64,000 bases of DNA from assembly GCF_905175385.1 (NCBI RefSeq), contig NZ_HG992750.1, positions 1,240,001 through 1,304,000 on the forward strand, read 5' to 3'. Positions 47,335 through 56,522 of the stretch are shown here, piece after piece (positions within the stretch are counted from its first letter, which is position 1; every line of letters starts with the position of its first letter). The DNA comes from Vibrio sp. B1FLJ16 (GTDB lineage Bacteria > Pseudomonadota > Gammaproteobacteria > Enterobacterales > Vibrionaceae). The notes beneath the pieces were generated by a model that saw only the letters and a program-made list of their open reading frames with translations, did no database searches and was not told where the DNA came from. The position numbers were made by a program, and so were the translations under genes.

Positions 47335-48414
47335 CTAAGCTTCCACGTAAGTTTTTCGAACTCGCTTGGTCAATTTGATGACGAGCTCATAGGGAATGGT
47401 ACCTATGTATTTTGCAACGTTTTCAATAGGCAGGTTATCCCCCCAAAACTCAACCTTGTCTCCAACGGTGTCTAATGCGTCAGGGCCTAGATCCACCGTA
47501 ACCATATCCATAGAAACACGGCCAGAAATCGGTACAATGCGCCCGTTGATGTAAACCGGTGTGCCTTCTGGTGCATTTCTCGGATACCCGTCCCCGTACC
47601 CCATTGCAACAACGCCGATGTAAGTGTCACGATTTGATCGCCAGCTTTCACCATAACCGACAGGTTGATTCGCCTTATGTTCACGAATGGCAATCAGTCT
47701 AGAGTTCAGCGCCATTGCGGAGCGCAAGCCATGCTGCTTACCCGTTTCATTTTCATTAGGGCTGATTCCATAAAGAGAAATACCTGCTCTCATATAATCT
47801 AAGTGAGAGTCATTCCAGTATAAAATCCCAGCTGAGTTCGCCAGGGTCTTAGGCCCGGGAAAGCCGGAGGTCTGTGACAAAAACAACTCTATCTGATGCT
47901 GTGTTTTGGAAGAAGACATATTGTCAGCACAGCTAAAATGGCTCATGAATCCGACAGGCCCGGCGAGTTTATTGGTCGCTTCGATCTGTCGGACGTAATC
48001 GGTAATCTCAGCGGGATGAATTCCCAACCGGTGCATTCCTGTATCAAGTTTGAGCCAGACCGTAACTGGCTGAACGATATCCGCTTGCTTAAGATCCTCC
48101 AACTGCTCTTTACAATGAATCGCAGTGTGGAAACCTTCACGAGCTGCCGTTTCGAGGTCGTCAATACAGAAACAGCCCTCAAGGAGCAGTATCGGTTGTT
48201 TTATGCCTTCGCTTCTCAGTTCCAGCGCTTCTTCGATACGAGAAACAGCAAACATATCTGCTTGCTTAAGTGTTTGAGCGGTTTTTACTGCATTATGCCC
48301 GTAAGCGTCACCTTTAATAACAGCAACAACCGATTTGTTGGCACACTTTTCCTTAAGTAAATTGTAGTTATCGCTCAATGCTTTTAGATTGATAACGGCT
48401 TCAGCAGTGATCAT
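47335..48414 (-). CDS. alr: Alanine racemase (PLP fold III)
   Basis: A 359-aa cytoplasmic enzyme that interconverts L- and D-alanine. The PLP lysine is in VVAVIKGDAYGHN (residue 34; note KGDAYGH where most have KANAYGH). The second-domain Tyr lies in QPVGYGESWRSNRDTYIGVVAMGYGDGYPR and the GRVSMDM motif is present. No signal peptide, so it is not the periplasmic broad-spectrum racemase BsrV of Vibrio. AGGGA lies 7 nt before the ATG. It is divergent from a D-glutamate/D-amino acid operon starting 987 nt away, so it may serve D-alanine catabolism as well as wall synthesis. Confidence 0.9.
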   Translation of the reverse strand: MITAEAVINLKALSDNYNLLKEKCANKSVVAVIKGDAYGHNAVKTAQTLKQADMFAVSRIEEALELRSEGIKQPILLLEGCFCIDDLETAAREGFHTAIHCKEQLEDLKQADIVQPVTVWLKLDTGMHRLGIHPAEITDYVRQIEATNKLAGPVGFMSHFSCADNMSSSKTQHQIELFLSQTSGFPGPKTLANSAGILYWNDSHLDYMRAGISLYGISPNENETGKQHGLRSAMALNSRLIAIREHKANQPVGYGESWRSNRDTYIGVVAMGYGDGYPRNAPEGTPVYINGRIVPISGRVSMDMVTVDLGPDALDTVGDKVEFWGDNLPIENVAKYIGTIPYELVIKLTKRVRKTYVEA

Positions 48415-48909
48415 TCACTCGTCCCTAGTAATATACCAATCAAAGCAGGTATCTAATCACTCTTGCTGGTTATCATCGCTGATAGCTAGGTTTCAGATGT
48501 TATTATCAGACTCTCTCATAACAACATCTTCGTCTTTCTAAGCAATATCCCTTCGCGAAGACCTGACTATTTACATATCCCGATTGGTTTGTGTTCATCC
48601 ATGACAGCTCAACCAACGCTTTTCTAGTTGTGCGTTGTAAATAACCTAAAATTCACCTCAGCAATATACAGACCATCTCCTCTTTAATTATCAAGCCAGT
48701 GCATATAATTGGAAATTTCTAATTTTACAGTTAAATAGACTAACTAAAAATGCATCCCATAAGTTCTAAATCGCCGCATTCAAACCTGCATTATATTTCA
48801 TAAAATATAACAATCACAGAATAAAATAAAATTAAAGGATCTGAATTTTTGTAGCCTAAAACTCATACCAGCTAGACACTACCTATCTAACCTGTACATA
48901 AATTAGCAC

Positions 48910-48954
48910 TTTATGCACCAACAATGAACATTTAGATTCATTTTGGTGCATAAA
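48910..48954. promoter_or_regulatory. Long inverted repeat with NtrC-like half-sites upstream of dgcN
   Basis: TTTATGCACCAA (48910-48921) and TTGGTGCATAAA (48943-48954) are perfect complements; inside, AATGAA and TTCATT extend the stem with a single bulged C. Each arm reads TGCACCAAMAATG, close to one half of the NtrC site TGCACCA-N5-TGGTGCA, but the gap is longer than normal. It could bind a regulator on DNA or fold as RNA. Confidence 0.45.
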
Positions 48955-49313
48955 ATATAAAAATTCAGAAAGAACAGAGAGCTTTAACTACTGCCATAAG
49001 CAACAAAGCTTGAATTAAGTCACATAATAGAATCATCTATTAATCCACTTACAGCTGGTATAAACAACCAATGTAATCACACTACCCAATTTTATAGATA
49101 AGACGTGGAATTCACTGCGTCATAAAACAATCTGTTGTTAATTCACATATCAGCTTCAAATAAAGTCTGATCGAAAAGTTGAAAACAGAATATTATGAAA
49201 AAATGACACGCTGAATACATATTCACAACAATGGCTACAATTGAATAAATATTGCATGAAAGTAACTTTCATTGCTTATACTTTAAATATTCTGCCATAT
49301 TTATTGATGTTGC

Positions 49314-49329
49314 TGTCACGAATTTTGCA
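49314..49329 (+). promoter_or_regulatory. Sigma-54-like promoter of dgcN-dgcA-dat
   Basis: TGTCACGAATTTTGCA fits TGGCACG-N4-TTGCA with one mismatch (the second G of the -24 GG is T), 73 nt before the dgcN ATG. Confidence 0.5.
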
Positions 49330-49401
49330 CTGTAGTTTGTATTTAGTAGCAAAATTAATAGCTACTTCATCAACGGATTTACAACATGGAGTGAACATAA
49401 G

Positions 49402-50406
49402 ATGGAACTAAAACAACCTTACCTATTATTTTTGGGTGACGCTGCCGACGCTTTAGCAGCAAAAGTAGCTCAGGGGATCAAAACCTGGCGTCCTGAGTAC
49501 TGTGTTGGCCAGTTGCGCCTGGAAGGCTGTAATGCTGATGTAGGTCTTGAAGACCTTAATGTTGCCCAAGCGGTTGAAGCTGGAGCTAAAACGTTAGTTA
49601 TTGGCGTGGCTAACCGTGGTGGTGTGATTTCTAAAGAGTGGATTTCAGTGCTGGTAGAAGCACTCGAAGCTGGCATGGACATCGCTGCTGGATTGCACAA
49701 CAAACTCAATGACATTCCAGAGTTGGTTGAATGTGCAGAGAAAAACGGTTGCAGCCTGTTTGATGTGCGTTACCCGACACAGGTTTATCCGGTGGGTAAC
49801 GGTAAGAAGCGTTCTGGTAAGCGTCTGCTTACTGTCGGTACAGATTGTTCGGTAGGTAAAATGTACACCTCTCTGGCAATTGAAAAAGAGATGAAAGAAC
49901 GTGGCATTAACGCTGATTTCCGTGCAACGGGTCAAACCGGAATTCTTATTACCGGTGACGGTGTCAGTGCAGACTGCGTTGTCGCGGATTTCATCGCCGG
50001 AGCAATCGAGACCATCGCTCCAGACAATGATCCACAACACTGGGATGTGATCGAAGGTCAGGGCTCGTTATTCCACGCTTCTTTTGCTGGCGTAACCACG
50101 GGACTAATCCATGGCTCACAAGCTGACGCTTTAGTTTTGTGTCATGAACCAACAAGATTACATATGCGTGGTCTGCCAGAATATCCGTTACCAGGCATCA
50201 AAACGTGTATGGAAGCCAATATTGCTACCGCCAAGTTAACTAACCCTCATGTGCAATTTGTCGGCGTGTCGATCAATACTTCAGGCATGGCAGAACGCGA
50301 AGCACTGGAATACATGGATAAAGTTGAATCTGAAGTCGGCTTACCTGTTGTCGACCCATTCCGTCAGGGTGTTGCTCGTATTGTAGAAAAACTAGCGGAG
50401 CTGTAA
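49402..50406 (+). CDS. dgcN: D-glutamate N-acetyltransferase (DUF1611 family)
   Basis: A 334-aa DUF1611 protein: an N-terminal Rossmann-like part (PYLLFLGDAADALAAKVAQG) and a C-terminal P-loop domain (LLTVGTDCSVGKMYTSLAIEKEM, then FRATGQTGILITGDGV and IEGQGSLFH). In marine bacteria DgcN acetylates D-glutamate in the first step of a D-glutamate catabolic route, followed by DgcA; here a DgcA-type epimerase starts at the dgcN stop (TAATG). A possible sigma-54 promoter lies upstream. Confidence 0.85.
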   Translation: MELKQPYLLFLGDAADALAAKVAQGIKTWRPEYCVGQLRLEGCNADVGLEDLNVAQAVEAGAKTLVIGVANRGGVISKEWISVLVEALEAGMDIAAGLHNKLNDIPELVECAEKNGCSLFDVRYPTQVYPVGNGKKRSGKRLLTVGTDCSVGKMYTSLAIEKEMKERGINADFRATGQTGILITGDGVSADCVVADFIAGAIETIAPDNDPQHWDVIEGQGSLFHASFAGVTTGLIHGSQADALVLCHEPTRLHMRGLPEYPLPGIKTCMEANIATAKLTNPHVQFVGVSINTSGMAEREALEYMDKVESEVGLPVVDPFRQGVARIVEKLAEL

Positions 50407-51380
50407 TGAAGGTAACTCTGTATACAAAAAGTTGGCCTATTCTTGGTAGTTTTACTATCTCTCGCGGTAGTAAAACCCACGCTGAAACCATCATTGTAGA
50501 AATCGAACACCAAGGCATCAAAGGGCGCGGAGAATGCGTCCCTTATGCCCGATACGGCGAGTCTATTCAAAATGTCCTGGCTCAGATCGAAGGGATTATT
50601 CCAGAAATTGAAGCAGGACTAAGCCGTGATGATTTACAGCCATTGTTACCGTCAGGCGCAGCCCGCAACGCGGTTGACTGTGCCATGTGGGATTTGGAGT
50701 GCAAGCAAGACAAGCAATCTATCTGGGAGAAGGTTGATACAGTCGGTGGAGAGCTAACCACCGCATATACCCTCTCACTTGATACACCAGAAAACATGGA
50801 AAAAAAGGCGATAGAGCATTCTCACCGACCACTGCTTAAGCTGAAGTTAGGCGGTCCCGACGATCTGGAACGTGTTCAGGCGGTACGCCGCGGTGCACCG
50901 AATTCGGTAATCATTGTTGATGCAAACGAGGCCTGGACGATAGAAGCCTATCAACAGCTCATTCCTGAACTGCAAAAACTTGATGTTTCGATGATCGAGC
51001 AACCATTCCATGCAGACGAAGATTACATGCTTGATGGTCTTGAACGTCCGATTGCGATTTGTGCCGACGAGTCTTGCCATGACTGCATGAGCCTAGAAAA
51101 GGTGATTGGTCGCTACGACATGATCAATATTAAGCTGGATAAAACTGGCGGTCTGACTGAGGCACTGGCCCTTAAAGAACAGGCAGAAGCAGCGGGGTTA
51201 CGAATCATGGTCGGCTGTATGGTGGCCTCTTCATTAAGTATGGCTCCCGCATTTGTTGTCGCCCAAGGTGCAGAAGTCGTCGATTTAGACGGCCCGTTAC
51301 TGCTGAGCAAAGATATCGAGCACGGCTTTGAATTTGAAAATAATTCTATGCTGCCTTTCCGCAGTGAACTGTGGGGGTAA
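50406..51380 (+). CDS. dgcA: Enolase-superfamily epimerase, N-acetyl-D-glutamate racemase (DgcA) / dipeptide epimerase type
   Basis: A 324-aa enolase-superfamily enzyme. The C-terminal barrel has the catalytic lysines in LLKLKLGG (KxK) and NIKLDKTGGL, and the metal ligands Asp in IIVDANEAW, Glu in MIEQPFH and Asp in CADESCHD. These are the marks of the Ala-Glu dipeptide epimerase branch. Paired with DUF1611 next door it should racemise N-acetyl-D-glutamate to the L-form. The start codon overlaps the dgcN stop by one base (TAATG); dat follows 10 nt after its stop. Confidence 0.85.
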   Translation: MKVTLYTKSWPILGSFTISRGSKTHAETIIVEIEHQGIKGRGECVPYARYGESIQNVLAQIEGIIPEIEAGLSRDDLQPLLPSGAARNAVDCAMWDLECKQDKQSIWEKVDTVGGELTTAYTLSLDTPENMEKKAIEHSHRPLLKLKLGGPDDLERVQAVRRGAPNSVIIVDANEAWTIEAYQQLIPELQKLDVSMIEQPFHADEDYMLDGLERPIAICADESCHDCMSLEKVIGRYDMINIKLDKTGGLTEALALKEQAEAAGLRIMVGCMVASSLSMAPAFVVAQGAEVVDLDGPLLLSKDIEHGFEFENNSMLPFRSELWG

Positions 51381-51390
51381 GGAGAAAATA

Positions 51391-52248
51391 ATGGAACGAA
51401 TTGTATATCTCAACGGAGAGTATATTGCTGAAAGTGAAGCAAAGATCTCAGTATTTGATAGAGGGTTTCTTTTCGCAGATGCTGTCTACGAAGTGACAGC
51501 AGTGTTAGATGGAAAGTTGATTGACCATGAAGGCCACCTCGCCCGCTTAGAGCGTTCGTCTAAAGAGCTGGGTATAAAAATGCCGGTAACAGGCGAGCAG
51601 TTGATGGATATTCAACGACAGTTGATTGAAAAAAATAGCTTAGTAGAAGGCGGTATCTACCTACAGTTAACCCGTGGTAGTGAAGGTGATCGCGAGTTCT
51701 CTTATGGCGAGGATATTGAACCCACACTGGTGCTGTTTACCCAATCTCGCAGCTTAATTGATAATCCAAAGGTTCAGACCGGGATCAAAGTGATTTCGTT
51801 TGATGACATTCGCTGGCGACGTCGTGACATTAAAACGACCAGTTTGTTGCCTGCATGCTTGGCAAAACAAGCGGCATACGCTGCTGGTGCGGAAGATGTG
51901 TGGCTCATTGAAGACGGCTATGTGACAGAAGGCGGTTCAAGTAACGCTTATATTGTCACCCAGGATGATGTGTTAGTCACCCGCCCTCTCAGCAATGATA
52001 TTTTGCACGGCATTACACGTGCATCACTAATGACTCTCGCTAAAGACATGAACTTAACCATCGAAGAGCGTTTCTTCACTATAGAAGAGGCTTATCAGGC
52101 AAAAGAGGCATTTATCAGCTCTGCGACAACTTTTGTCTGGCCGGTAGTAGCGATTGACGACAAGCCAATTGGTAACGGGAAGCCTGGTGAAATATCGTTA
52201 AAACTGCGCGATATTTACATTGAAACTTCAAAAGAGTTAGCGGTGTAA
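51391..52248 (+). CDS. dat: D-amino acid aminotransferase (class IV PLP)
   Basis: A 285-aa fold-IV aminotransferase that exchanges amino groups between D-alanine/D-glutamate and their keto acids. Marks: VYLNGEYIAESEAKISVFDRGFLFADAVYEV, the PLP lysine in RRRDIKTTSLLPACLAKQ, and EGGSSNAYIV with HGITRASLM at the phosphate site. The D-type reading rests on the RGFLFADAVYEV start and the operon. ATG 51391 with AAGGAG 6 nt upstream; the frame to 51328 overlaps dgcA. Last gene of dgcN-dgcA-dat. Confidence 0.87.
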   Translation: MERIVYLNGEYIAESEAKISVFDRGFLFADAVYEVTAVLDGKLIDHEGHLARLERSSKELGIKMPVTGEQLMDIQRQLIEKNSLVEGGIYLQLTRGSEGDREFSYGEDIEPTLVLFTQSRSLIDNPKVQTGIKVISFDDIRWRRRDIKTTSLLPACLAKQAAYAAGAEDVWLIEDGYVTEGGSSNAYIVTQDDVLVTRPLSNDILHGITRASLMTLAKDMNLTIEERFFTIEEAYQAKEAFISSATTFVWPVVAIDDKPIGNGKPGEISLKLRDIYIETSKELAV

Positions 52249-52353
52249 TCGCACTATACAACCAAACCACTTTAACCATTGTGGCCAGTTATTTACTACG
52301 ATCAGTATAATCGGCCACAGTGCTTCTTCGAATTTACCCGACTAATCATAGAA

Positions 52354-53199
52354 TTAGTGCGCTAAAGCCGGATACGTAAAGACAAGCAAATGCACAAAGT
52401 TGAAAAGAAAGTGTACTAAGACCGCACACCATAAACGTCCGGTGACATGGAAAACTAATCCATACCCCAGCCCCGCAAGTGTCGCGAATACAACTAATAG
52501 CCAGCCACCAGCAATATGAGCAAATCCAAACAAGATACTCGCGACGGCCAGACCAATCTTCCAACTAAAACGTCGACTCAGTGATTGTTGTATAACGCCC
52601 CTAAACAACGCCTCTTCTGCCACACAGGTGATCATCAAGTTATTGATTGCAAATAACCACCACCAACTTGGCAGACTCAACTCTACGTTCAGTGCACCAA
52701 GAAAACTCGCAACTGGTAATAACGCAAGCAATGGTACAACAATGGAAAGAACACGTTTAAAGTCGACCTGTTTAGCCTCTCCCAATAAGTTCGGGTACGC
52801 GAAAAGAAGCGCAAAAAAAGCGAGCGGTTTATCCAGATTCAAATACATCGAAATTGGAAGACTTTGGGGACCCGATACCACCTTATCGAGCACTTTCAGA
52901 TTGTTAAACCCCGGCATGAGATGGAGAAACAGCATAGCGCACCAAATCAGCACAACGCCCCAACCGAACAAATAAAGTGGTTTTCCTTGTGGCTTGCCAG
53001 CAAGTGTAGGCAGTTGATATGCGGTAGCAAGAACAACTAGAGAGGTAATAAGCGCAACAGGCTCAATTCGGTTAACGACAAGCGCGCTCACTAACGTCAC
53101 GCCGAGCAAAAAGAGCATCACTTTATTGTGTCGGGTAAACGCCGCCGCTATCGCGAGCAAAAGTGGTAGCCATATCCATATTGTGGCTTCAAGAAGCAT
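52354..53199 (-). CDS. CPBP-family intramembrane metalloprotease (CAAX/ABI type)
   Basis: A 281-aa membrane protein with about eight helices. The family's catalytic motifs are intact: EEALFRG (EExxxR, in CVAEEALFRGVIQQSL), FGFAHIAGG (FxxxH) and the final HFLFN (HxxxN/D). Substrate unknown; homologues process peptides or modulate envelope proteins. AGGGAT before ATG 53199. Convergent with dat. Confidence 0.85.
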   Translation of the reverse strand: MLLEATIWIWLPLLLAIAAAFTRHNKVMLFLLGVTLVSALVVNRIEPVALITSLVVLATAYQLPTLAGKPQGKPLYLFGWGVVLIWCAMLFLHLMPGFNNLKVLDKVVSGPQSLPISMYLNLDKPLAFFALLFAYPNLLGEAKQVDFKRVLSIVVPLLALLPVASFLGALNVELSLPSWWWLFAINNLMITCVAEEALFRGVIQQSLSRRFSWKIGLAVASILFGFAHIAGGWLLVVFATLAGLGYGLVFHVTGRLWCAVLVHFLFNFVHLLVFTYPALAH

Positions 53200-53278
53200 T
53201 AAGAGATCCCTATACGAAGTTGCTTCAGTGAGTTGTGATTGAATTGTATAGGAAAAATAGCTAAGAATCAGAATGAAA

Positions 53279-53300
53279 AAAGCCTCAACGAAGAGGCTTT
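53279..53300 (-). terminator. Terminator of the alkene reductase gene
   Basis: AAAGCCTC / GAGGCTTT 8-bp stem, T6 tail on the minus strand. Confidence 0.8.
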
Positions 53301-53326
53301 AAAATCAGTTAGCGATGCAATTGGTG

Positions 53327-54424
53327 TTAAGCTGAGTACTCCGGGTAGTCAGTTAAGCCTTTTTCATTACCACCAAACAGGGTTGCCGGATCATGCACTG
53401 CTAGTGGGTAACCATTTTGAATACGACTCGGTAGATCAGGGTTCGAAACAAATGGACGCCCAAAGCCGATCATATCCGCTACACCTGCATCTAGTGCACT
53501 TGCTGCTTTTTCGCTGTCATAACGACCCGCGTAAATAATCACGCCTTGGTATGCATCACGTACGGCACGCTTAAACTCTGCTGGCGTGTCAGGTGCATCA
53601 TCCCAGTCTACTTCCGCAATGTGCATGTAAACCACATTCAGTTTATTAAGTAATGCTGCTGCAGCGGTGTACGTTTCAACCGGCGTTTTGTCTACGGTGC
53701 CGTTTAATGAAGTAAACGGGGCCAGACGAACACCGACGCGATCAGCACCGATAGCATCTGTCATGGCTTCAACTACTTCGCCCAGAAAACGTAAACGGTT
53801 TTCAATGCTGCCACCGTATTCGTCAGTTCGGTTATTCGCTTCTGAGTCAATAAACTGGTTTACCAGGTAACCGTTAGCGGCATGTAGCTCGATACCATCG
53901 AAACCCGCTTCAATCGCATTAAGTGCAGCCTGGCGATATTCAGCAACGACTTGCTTGATATCTTCTTTGGTCATTTCACGCGGCTCAACGACATCTACAA
54001 AACCTGGTTCGTCACTGCCATTGTCGATAAACACTTTTACGTTTTCCGCTTTAAGCGCCGAAGATGAAATTGGTTGATTGCCGCCGATGTTATCAGGGTG
54101 TGTAACGCGGCCAACGTGCCAAAGCTGAGCGAAGATTGCACCACCTTTTTCATGAACAGCATCTGTAACCAGTTTCCAACCGTCAACTTGCTCTTGGCTG
54201 TAAATGCCCGGAGTCCAGGCATAGCCTTGACCCATAGGAGAAATCTGTGTGCCTTCCGCAACAATTAAACCCGCACTCGCACGTTGTGCGTAGTACTCTG
54301 CCATCATCTCATTCGCCACGTTGCCAGGCTGACTCGCACGAGAGCGCGTCATCGGCGGCATAACAATACGGTTAGCAAGAGTTAGCTCACCAAGTTGAAT
54401 GGTTTGAAACATTAAATCTTTCAT
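53327..54424 (-). CDS. Old Yellow Enzyme, NemA-type alkene reductase
   Basis: A 365-aa FMN-dependent ene reductase, usual NemA length. Marks: LANRIVMPPMTRSRASQPGNV, IFAQLWHVGRVTHP, GFDGIELHAANGYLVNQFIDSEANNRTDEYGGSIENR (the HxxN substrate pair HAAN), DMIGFGRPFVSNPDLP. It reduces N-ethylmaleimide, enals and nitro-esters. ATG 54424 with GAGG 7 nt upstream; the frame to 54502 is leader. A divergent LysR gene starts 158 nt away. Confidence 0.9.
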   Translation of the reverse strand: MKDLMFQTIQLGELTLANRIVMPPMTRSRASQPGNVANEMMAEYYAQRASAGLIVAEGTQISPMGQGYAWTPGIYSQEQVDGWKLVTDAVHEKGGAIFAQLWHVGRVTHPDNIGGNQPISSSALKAENVKVFIDNGSDEPGFVDVVEPREMTKEDIKQVVAEYRQAALNAIEAGFDGIELHAANGYLVNQFIDSEANNRTDEYGGSIENRLRFLGEVVEAMTDAIGADRVGVRLAPFTSLNGTVDKTPVETYTAAAALLNKLNVVYMHIAEVDWDDAPDTPAEFKRAVRDAYQGVIIYAGRYDSEKAASALDAGVADMIGFGRPFVSNPDLPSRIQNGYPLAVHDPATLFGGNEKGLTDYPEYSA

Positions 54425-54528
54425 ATCAGTACCTCTAATACCAACCGCAGCAAGTAAGTGTTTGAAAATGGCCTGGGCGGCAAATTGAATGTGGGTACAC
54501 AATAGAGTGCATTACGCCTAAATAAAAA

Positions 54529-54553
54529 TTATCATATATTATTATTTTGATAA
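54529..54553. promoter_or_regulatory. Inverted repeat in the nemA-like / LysR intergenic region
   Basis: TTATCA / TGATAA with a 13-nt AT-rich centre, in the shared promoter space; a plausible LysR-type binding site. Confidence 0.4.
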
Positions 54554-54582
54554 CTTTAAATTATAATCACTGGTTGTTATTC

Positions 54583-55476
54583 ATGCTTAATCCTATTTGG
54601 CTCAAAACTTTTAAAACCCTGATCGATATTGGCCACTTCACCAAAACGGCCGAGGTGCTTCATATGACTCAGCCGGGGGTAAGTCAGCACGTTAATAAGT
54701 TAGAAGCAGCTTGTGGCTACCCCTTAATAAAGAGATTTAACAAGACGTTTGAACTCACGACGTACGGGCGAAAGGTTTACGACTACGCTGTGAAGCACTT
54801 TGAAGAAGAGTCTGACCTGCTGCAAAGTTTGGGACATGACGAACCTTTTCGTGGCCGCTGTACTATTGGCTGTTCCGGCACTTTTGCTTGGTTGATTTAT
54901 CCGGAACTACTCTCATTGCAGTCCGCGAACCCCGGCTTATCCATTGAGTTAGAAGCCACACCAAACCACCGTATTCTGGAACAAATTCAGAAAGGGTCAT
55001 TAGATATCGGGCTCGTCACCAAAAAGCCTAACGAGAAGTATTTTTCGAGCCGAGTTGTAGGCTCAGAGTTTCTTGCACTTGTCGTTCCCTCTTCCGCTGA
55101 CTTAAGTTTACCGTTAGATACATTACTAAAAGACTTAGGGGTCGTTCGTCACCCGGATTTAGACCACTATTTCCATACCTACGTAAGCCAATCTAACAAT
55201 GAATATCTTAAGCAATTGGATTTAGGAAAAATCTCAGTACAAAGTTATATAAACCAAGTCCATCAGATATTAGTTCCTGTGGCTAAAGGGATCGGATTTA
55301 CTGTCGTCCCTAAATTGTGTGTTGACCTCTTTCCATCCCGAGAGCATCTAAAAATCCTAGATGTTGATTCAAACATCAAAGAGCCAGTCTATTTGGTGAG
55401 TAAGCTCAATTTACCTCTTGCTCGGCGCTATGAGCAGATAATTCAGGTGATTGAACGTTCACTAGAGCCAGAATGA
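54583..55476 (+). CDS. LysR-family regulator divergent from the alkene reductase gene
   Basis: A 297-aa LTTR with HTH at about residues 4-62 (HFTKTAEVLHMTQPGVSQHVNKLEAACGYPLIKR) and effector domain from about 88 (GRCTIGCSGTFAWLIYPELLSL). ATG 54583 opens the HTH directly; an ATG at 54547 would add 12 hydrophobic residues. It probably controls the divergent NemA-like gene in response to an electrophile. Convergent with the nitroreductase gene; a hairpin lies at 55516-55540. Confidence 0.87.
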   Translation: MLNPIWLKTFKTLIDIGHFTKTAEVLHMTQPGVSQHVNKLEAACGYPLIKRFNKTFELTTYGRKVYDYAVKHFEEESDLLQSLGHDEPFRGRCTIGCSGTFAWLIYPELLSLQSANPGLSIELEATPNHRILEQIQKGSLDIGLVTKKPNEKYFSSRVVGSEFLALVVPSSADLSLPLDTLLKDLGVVRHPDLDHYFHTYVSQSNNEYLKQLDLGKISVQSYINQVHQILVPVAKGIGFTVVPKLCVDLFPSREHLKILDVDSNIKEPVYLVSKLNLPLARRYEQIIQVIERSLEPE

Positions 55477-55515
55477 CCCGACAAAGTTTCAGTGTCAGTT
55501 CTGTGAATAAAAATA

Positions 55516-55540
55516 GAGCCAGTGTCGATAACACTGGCTC
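55516..55540. terminator. Bidirectional terminator, LysR / nitroreductase
   Basis: GAGCCAGTGT / ACACTGGCTC 10-bp perfect stem, 5-nt loop, between convergent genes. Confidence 0.75.
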
Positions 55541-55560
55541 ATAAAGGCTAGCTTGTCAGG

Positions 55561-56217
55561 TTATAACGTGGTGATGACGTCATCTAACGCCAGACGTGCT
55601 TTTGGCAAACCATGGTTGTAGTCTTCTTCATCCATATGGTAACCAATCGCCAGAGCGACCTCACACACATGCCCATCTAGTTCCTCTTTGAACTCTTTAC
55701 CAATCAGAGCGGAATCGACACCTTCCATCGGTGTTGAATCAATGCCAAGTCGTGCAAGCGTATGTAGTAAGTTACCAAGAGCGATGTACACTTGAGCTTT
55801 CGTCCAATTACCGTTGTAACCGGCTTCGTCTGTATTTGCTTCCGCAAAAGCATAAGCGCCCATAAATCGGTCGTACATTTCTGCGGGTAGGTGCCCCGAA
55901 GTCACTTCCGCATCGACACGCTTCGCAAACTTTTCTTTAGTAAACTTAGGGTCGTGTGCCAGAAGGATCGTGTGTGACGCTTCTTTGGCATGAGGCTGGT
56001 TGAACTGGTGCATATTCGCGAACGTATTATGAAAACGCTGCTTCGCTTCATCACTCTCTAGTACGATAAATTTCCAAGGCTGAGAGTTAATTGATGATGC
56101 TGATAAACGAATCGCCTCTTTTATGATTGTCATATCTTCTTGAGAGATGCGCTTCTCTGCATCATATTTTTTTGCAGTGTAGCGACGATTCAGATCTGTG
56201 ATTACTTGATGAGACAT
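55561..56217 (-). CDS. Oxygen-insensitive NAD(P)H nitroreductase (NfsB-like)
   Basis: A 218-aa FMN nitroreductase: RRYTAKKYDAEKRIS (FMN phosphate site), RLSASSINSQPWKFIVL, and the C-terminal GIDSTPMEGVDSALI with VALAIGY. It reduces nitroaromatics and quinones. ATG 56217 is the start (AGGA 7 nt upstream); the ATG at 56223 is too close to that site. Part of a block of flavin redox enzymes. Confidence 0.88.
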   Translation of the reverse strand: MSHQVITDLNRRYTAKKYDAEKRISQEDMTIIKEAIRLSASSINSQPWKFIVLESDEAKQRFHNTFANMHQFNQPHAKEASHTILLAHDPKFTKEKFAKRVDAEVTSGHLPAEMYDRFMGAYAFAEANTDEAGYNGNWTKAQVYIALGNLLHTLARLGIDSTPMEGVDSALIGKEFKEELDGHVCEVALAIGYHMDEEDYNHGLPKARLALDDVITTL

Positions 56218-56522
56218 TTTCATATCCTATTTAAATACAATCATATAGAAGCAACTCTTTGTGTTTTATCCAGGAGCTCTTCGCCAGTGACGCCAATATT
56301 ACCGTCATACTAAAAATTTGATAATACCTACTGGCTTTAAATCACTTTATAGATTTTATTGAAAATAGATTTACACTCCTCTCCTTACAAAGAAGCAAGA
56401 TTAAGCAGCTGGCTTTCAATTTTCGCAAGAAAGTGTTTTCTATTTCCTCGGTGTAGTCGCCAAAATTGGCACTTTCTATAATTGATCGCATGACCAACGA
56501 AAAACTCACAAGAGTCCTGTTT

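Larger units (their letters stand above)
48415..49401. other. Long AT-rich divergent regulatory region, alr / dgcN
   Basis: 987 nt, no open gene of note. It contains a long hairpin with TGCACCA/TGGTGCA arms (48910-48954) and a sigma-54-like promoter (49314-49329), listed separately. An unrecognised small RNA is possible. Confidence 0.5.

Noticed and set aside
47896-48360. 154-aa plus-strand frame antisense to alr
   Set aside because: Complete overlap with the well-supported alr gene; no motif or start signal.
52281-52322. Terminator between dat and the CPBP gene
   Set aside because: TGTGGCC/GGCCACA can pair, but the loop is about 27 nt and there is no T-run, so it is too weak to list.
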